A stretch of DNA of 9,766 bases from Dehalococcoidia bacterium (GTDB lineage Bacteria; Chloroflexota; Dehalococcoidia; Dehalococcoidales; Fen-1064): the NCBI GenBank assembly GCA_003153955.1, contig PMCB01000036.1:12569-22334 (forward strand), written 5' to 3'. Of this stretch, positions 6,834 to 9,766 are shown piece by piece (within the stretch, counting starts at the first letter, position 1; each line of letters opens with the position of its first letter). The notes beneath the pieces were generated by a model that saw only the letters and a program-made list of their open reading frames with translations, made no database searches and was not told where the DNA came from. A program made the translations under genes and the position numbers.

Positions 6834-7688
6834 ATGGGACAGAAATTAGCTGGTAAAGTTGCTGTAATAACCGGCGGCGGCGGTGGCATCGGCAAGAATG
6901 TTGCTTTGGGTTTAGCCGCGGAAGGAGCCAGTGTCGTTATCAATGATTTCGGCACCGGTCCTGACGGCATCAAACTTGCTGAAAAGGCTGCGGCTGAAGT
7001 CAAGAAAGCCGGTGGTAAGGCGGTGGCCAGTTTCGATAGTGTCACCACCGTGGTCAGCGCGGAAAAAATCATCAACGCCGCGATAAGTAATTTCGGGCGC
7101 GTCGATATTCTTGTGAACTGCGCCGGTAACATGGTTGGGACTTCCACACTCGAAATTACCCAGGAACAGTGGGACGCGACTCTGGCAATACACATTGGCG
7201 GGCATTTTGCCTGCAGTCAGGCCGCTGCTAAAGAAATGGTAAAACAGAAAAGCGGCGGCAGCATCATTAACTTTGCATCCCGCGGCGCCTTTCCTTTCTG
7301 GGGTTCGGCCGGTTCATCTTATGCCGTCGCCAAGGCTGGAATTTTAGGATTCACTACGGCACTATCACAGGAATTGAAGAAGTACGATATCCGGGTCAAC
7401 GCGATCTGTCCCAATGCCAGCACGCCTCTTTTCCCTTCAAGCGATCCCCGCGGGGGAATGGGTATTCCGAAAACAACCAGCCTCGACCCTTCGGATATTG
7501 CTCCGCTGATCGTTTATCTGGTCATGGACCCGGCGAAAAATATCACCGGCCAGTTCATTTATGCCGCCGGCGGCGATTTCTGTATTTTCGACCGGCCGCT
7601 GCAGCCGAAGCTGTATATCCGCAAAATCGGCAAATGGACCGTTGACGAACTGGGCGAGGTTATCCCTTCTCTGGGTTTGGGACAGTAG
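6834..7688 (+). CDS. Short-chain dehydrogenase/reductase (SDR), classical type with C-terminal WTVDEL extension
   Basis: This 284-residue protein has the NAD(P)-binding TGGGGGIG motif at residues 13-20, NDFG with Asp38 after beta-2 (NAD preference likely), NCAG at 95-98 (NNAG equivalent), Ser149 and the YAVAK pair Tyr163/Lys167. The usual PG motif after the catalytic helix is PN (CPNAST). The C-terminal ~35 residues (GKWTVDELGEVIPSL) extend beyond a minimal SDR and resemble tails of SDRs that accompany MaoC-type dehydratases in acyl-CoA metabolism. This suggests a hydroxyacyl or keto-acid oxidoreductase, although sugar-acid reduction fits the next genes equally. I chose ATG 6834 over TTG 6819 because GGAGG (6821-6825) lies eight bases before the ATG and overlaps the TTG. 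It lies 45 bp after the 2-hydroxyacid dehydrogenase and 75 bp before the GH4 gene. Confidence 0.92.
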   Translation: MGQKLAGKVAVITGGGGGIGKNVALGLAAEGASVVINDFGTGPDGIKLAEKAAAEVKKAGGKAVASFDSVTTVVSAEKIINAAISNFGRVDILVNCAGNMVGTSTLEITQEQWDATLAIHIGGHFACSQAAAKEMVKQKSGGSIINFASRGAFPFWGSAGSSYAVAKAGILGFTTALSQELKKYDIRVNAICPNASTPLFPSSDPRGGMGIPKTTSLDPSDIAPLIVYLVMDPAKNITGQFIYAAGGDFCIFDRPLQPKLYIRKIGKWTVDELGEVIPSLGLGQ

Positions 7689-7763
7689 AAATACGTCATC
7701 TGGTTTTTAAAAAGAAGATTATTGCAAACGAATAATTAAAGAGAACAAACAGGAGGTTTTATC

Positions 7764-9092
7764 ATGCCAAAAATTGTATTGATCGGAGCCGGAAGCTACG
7801 TCTTCGCACGGGATATCATTACAGATGTTTTACTGAAACCCAGCCTGAAAGACAGCTCCATCTCACTTGTGGATGTCGATCCGGAGAGATTAAATATTAT
7901 GACGGCTTTCACCAAAAAACTGGTGGAGCAGCAGGGATTCAAAACACGGATAAATTCGACCACGGACCGCAAAGAAGCGCTGGATGGCGCGGATTATGTT
8001 ATCACTGCTATTCGCGCCGGCGGTTGGAAGCCGGTGCTGGAAAACCGCCTCACCGCCTTGAAATACGGCTTGGAAGCCTGCCCGGACCAAATGGGCACCG
8101 GTGGCGTTTTCGGCGCCGTACGCCAGATCCCGGCAATTCTGGATATCTGTCACGATATGGAAAAATTATGCCCGAATGCTTTGCTCATCAACTATTCGAA
8201 CCCGATGGCCATGATTTGCTGGGCAATTAATGATTACAGCCACATCAAGGCTGTCGGCCTTTGCCCTAACGCTCACGGCGGCGCGACCAGGCTGGCGAAC
8301 TATGCTGGCGCCAAATACGAAGTTTGTTCTTATTGGGCGGCCGGAATTAACCACTTCACCTGGTACCTGGATTTTAGAGTAAAAGGCGAAGATGCCTATC
8401 CATTATTCAGAAAGAAATTCCAGGACCCCAAAGTTTATATGCAGCCTGATTATTTCGGCAAAGGTGTTACCGTGGATGTAGTTGAAGTCGAGATGCTGAA
8501 GAATTTCGGTTACTTCACCAGCGGCAGTCAGGCGCATCTCTCAATGTACATGCCCTATTTCCGGAGAAAACCGGAACTGGCTGAGAAATACCATCTGGAT
8601 GATTACGGGCCTATCTTCGGCGGCGCGCCCAAAAGAACGGCTGACGAGACTGAAGAATTGAAAAAGCAGGTTGCCAGCGGATATAAGTTCGAATTTACCA
8701 AGGAATACCGCTGGAGTTTGCATGCTGCCGATGTCATGGATTCGATGGAGACCGGCACGATCCGGCGGATTGACGGCAACGTTAAGAATAAAGGACTTAT
8801 CACCAATTTGTTAGAGGGGTGCTGCGTTGAAGTGCCTTGCCTGGTGGACAAAGAAGGTATCCATCCCTGCCATATCGGCGACCTGCCGTCACAGTGCGCC
8901 ACCCTGAACCGGGCCAACATCGGCGAGCAGGAACTGGCTGTCCGGGGTATTGTGGAAAAAGATAAGAAGAAAATTTTCCAGTCTATTTTAATCGACCCAT
9001 TAGCCGCCTCATTGATGACCATCGATGAATGCCGCGAAATGGTCGACCGGATGTTCGTCGTCGATAAAATAGCGATGAAAGGCTATAAATAA
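7764..9092 (+). CDS. Glycoside hydrolase family 4 protein (NAD- and metal-dependent alpha-glycosidase-like)
   Basis: This 442-residue protein has the length of GH4 alpha-galactosidases, alpha-glucosidases and alpha-glucuronidases. The N-terminal Rossmann motif GAGSYVF (8-14) binds NAD. NYSNPM (143-148), Cys167 in VGLC, and His197 in GINHFTWYL are the family's substrate- and metal-site residues. GH4 enzymes cleave glycosides by oxidation at C3, elimination and re-reduction, using NAD and a divalent metal. The specificity tetrapeptide starting at the metal-ligand Cys is CPNA. It does not match the patterns I recall for alpha-galactosidases (CHSV), alpha-glucosidases (CHEV), alpha-glucuronidases (CHGx) or phospho-glycosidases (CDMP, CN[VI]P). 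AGGAGG lies seven bases before the ATG. No signal peptide is seen, so it is cytoplasmic. It is the last gene before a terminator. Family membership is strong; the substrate may be new. Confidence 0.9.
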   Translation: MPKIVLIGAGSYVFARDIITDVLLKPSLKDSSISLVDVDPERLNIMTAFTKKLVEQQGFKTRINSTTDRKEALDGADYVITAIRAGGWKPVLENRLTALKYGLEACPDQMGTGGVFGAVRQIPAILDICHDMEKLCPNALLINYSNPMAMICWAINDYSHIKAVGLCPNAHGGATRLANYAGAKYEVCSYWAAGINHFTWYLDFRVKGEDAYPLFRKKFQDPKVYMQPDYFGKGVTVDVVEVEMLKNFGYFTSGSQAHLSMYMPYFRRKPELAEKYHLDDYGPIFGGAPKRTADETEELKKQVASGYKFEFTKEYRWSLHAADVMDSMETGTIRRIDGNVKNKGLITNLLEGCCVEVPCLVDKEGIHPCHIGDLPSQCATLNRANIGEQELAVRGIVEKDKKKIFQSILIDPLAASLMTIDECREMVDRMFVVDKIAMKGYK

Positions 9093-9127
9093 GCCTTCGT
9101 TTTTGCGGGCAATTTTAAGGAGTTAGA

Positions 9128-9166
9128 AAACAGAAACCTCTGCAGCTTTTGTGGAGGTTTCTGTTT
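9128..9166 (+). terminator. Intrinsic terminator after the GH4 gene
   Basis: A perfect 13-bp stem pairs AAACAGAAACCTC (9128-9140) with its complement ending CTGTTT (9154-9166). Four further pairs (two of them G-T) close onto a 5-nt loop. The 3' arm ends in TTT, and the 5' flank is A-rich (GAAAA). It lies about 35 bases after the GH4 stop, so it probably ends the dehydrogenase-SDR-GH4 operon. Confidence 0.8.
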
Positions 9167-9178
9167 ATCCTTGGCGCG

Positions 9179-9228
9179 GTCGGGGCTCGGAATAAACTAA
9201 GGAAAAATCTATAACCGGCGGCCCCGAC
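9179..9228. repeat. Inverted repeat GTCGGGGC ... GCCCCGAC with 34-nt interior
   Basis: Two perfect 8-bp GC-rich arms (9179-9186 and 9221-9228) flank an AT-rich interior. A small palindrome AGGAA-C-TTCCT (9229-9239) follows at once. Together with the hairpin at 9254-9273 it makes the whole spacer before the UxuA-like gene foldable. It may be part of a non-coding interspersed element or a structured leader. Confidence 0.45.
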
Positions 9229-9253
9229 AGGAACTTCCTTACGGGATACGTAG

Positions 9254-9273
9254 GGGTGGGTTTCGACCCACCC
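9254..9273. repeat. REP-like hairpin with TTCG tetraloop
   Basis: GGGTGGGT and ACCCACCC form a perfect 8-bp stem capped by TTCG, an exceptionally stable RNA loop type. It is preceded by TACGTAGG. The arrangement looks like the short palindromic elements scattered between genes in many anaerobe genomes. No strong T-run follows (only TTTT seven bases later), so it is a poor terminator. Copy number cannot be judged from one window. Confidence 0.55.
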
Positions 9274-9314
9274 GCCTCGTTTTGCATAATAAATCAACAT
9301 CGGGAGCGTGACAA

Positions 9315-9766
9315 TTGAAAATCGGCGAACGGTTAGCCCTGGGCAGCACTCTAATTGATGACAACATGGTCTTTCTCAAACAATTAGGCGTCGACCTGCT
9401 TTCAGCCGCCCTGGAGACTGGGCGTGAGCCAAAAGGCGATTATCCTTTCTCCCAACTTAAAGTCGGTGCTTACTATAAGACGGAAGACCTGGTTGCTTTA
9501 AAGAAATGGGTGGAAGGTCACGGCCTGGAGTTATCCGGTATCAACCTTGCCATGTTTCCCCGCTGGGAGAAGATATTATTGGGACTCCCCGGGCGCGACG
9601 AGCAGATTGAAAACTGGAACAAATCCCTGGTAAACCTCGGCCAGGCCGGTGTTCCGATGGTGCAGTATAATCCCATGGTAAACGCCGGTTCCCCGATGCC
9701 GCTGTGGCGCACGTCCGCCGATAAAATCGGACGCGGGGGGACGCTCATCTTTAAATTTGATTACGA
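9315..9766 (+). CDS. Mannonate dehydratase (UxuA)-like TIM-barrel protein, truncated by window edge
   Basis: The first 150 residues are visible; the family is usually ~350-400. TTG 9315 is the first possible start after an in-frame TGA at 9309, and GGGAG lies eight bases before it. The order of elements matches UxuA: a strand/helix pair (FLKQLGVDLLSAAL), a long helix, LPGRDEQIENW with a SLVNLGQAGVP helix (UxuA: IENY...LRNLAxAGI), a Tyr-Asn strand end (MVQYNPM where UxuA has VCYNFMP), and GRGGTLIFKFDY just before the edge. The N-terminal RWxG...DP block of UxuA is missing. UxuA dehydrates D-mannonate to 2-keto-3-deoxygluconate in uronate catabolism, but the metal ligands lie beyond the window, so the role is unproven; another sugar-acid dehydratase or isomerase is possible. 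It follows a terminator and so may be a separate transcript. Confidence 0.65.
   Translation, partial: MKIGERLALGSTLIDDNMVFLKQLGVDLLSAALETGREPKGDYPFSQLKVGAYYKTEDLVALKKWVEGHGLELSGINLAMFPRWEKILLGLPGRDEQIENWNKSLVNLGQAGVPMVQYNPMVNAGSPMPLWRTSADKIGRGGTLIFKFDY

Noticed and set aside
9115..9300. 61-codon minus-strand open frame (…GGWVETHPYV…)
   Set aside because: It is a translation of the hairpin-rich spacer and the GH4 terminator. Such Gly/Val/Glu/Thr/His/Pro peptides are typical artefacts of intergenic palindromic elements.
1..9766. CRISPR arrays, tRNA/rRNA genes, insertion sequences, phage or toxin-antitoxin genes
   Set aside because: Looked for by eye on both strands; no regularly spaced repeats, no transposase or integrase motifs, and no cloverleaf or rRNA-like sequence were seen.

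Overview
The window reads as a stretch of chromosome from a strict anaerobe. It carries an oxygen-sensitive glycyl radical enzyme (GRE), a ferredoxin-type aldehyde oxidoreductase (AOR) of the tungsten/molybdenum-pterin class, and a set of nicotinamide-dependent enzymes. There are no phage, IS, CRISPR, tRNA or rRNA signals. Ribosome binding sites are strong and Shine-Dalgarno type, and near-consensus sigma-70 promoters are visible, so this is a bacterium. The gene mix (tandem FAS1-like/MaoC dehydratase, SDR with a WTVDEL tail, AOR, GRE) and a TACGTAGGGG-type intergenic hairpin suggest a sediment or groundwater lineage such as Chloroflexota (Dehalococcoidia-like), Desulfobacterota or an anaerobic Firmicute. 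I cannot settle the phylum from sequence alone.

Layout. Left arm, minus strand: the GRE (1-1853) runs off the left edge and lacks its C-terminal glycyl radical domain. Upstream of it is a double-hotdog MaoC/FAS1-like dehydratase (2062-3285). The dehydratase gene ends in a strong intrinsic terminator (2022-2050), and the GRE has its own promoter candidate (1927-1955), so these are two transcription units. A ~400-bp divergent control region (3286-3693) holds two back-to-back promoters with 17-bp spacers and a 14-bp perfect palindrome.

Right arm, plus strand: AOR (3694-5550), a 206-bp gap with no gene, then a tight run of D-2-hydroxyacid dehydrogenase (5757-6788), SDR (6834-7688) and a GH4-family NAD-dependent glycosidase-like protein (7764-9092), closed by a hairpin terminator (9128-9166). 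After an inverted-repeat-rich spacer, a TTG-started, mannonate-dehydratase-like TIM-barrel gene begins (9315) and runs off the right edge.

How the genes might work together (inference). Two readings are possible. (a) Sugar acids: the GH4 protein and the UxuA-like protein handle a glycoside or uronic acid, the SDR and D-2-hydroxyacid dehydrogenase interconvert keto and hydroxy acids, and the AOR oxidises a released aldehyde to an acid with ferredoxin. (b) Acyl-CoA or aromatic/hydroxylated substrates: the GRE makes or cleaves a radical-accessible substrate, and the MaoC-like dehydratase plus the SDR resemble the two halves of an R-specific beta-oxidation module. Several proteins keep the family fold but have altered signature motifs (GRE GCTEVNLP, GH4 CPNA, MaoC His-to-Phe, UxuA-like QYNP), so named family reactions should not be transferred without testing.
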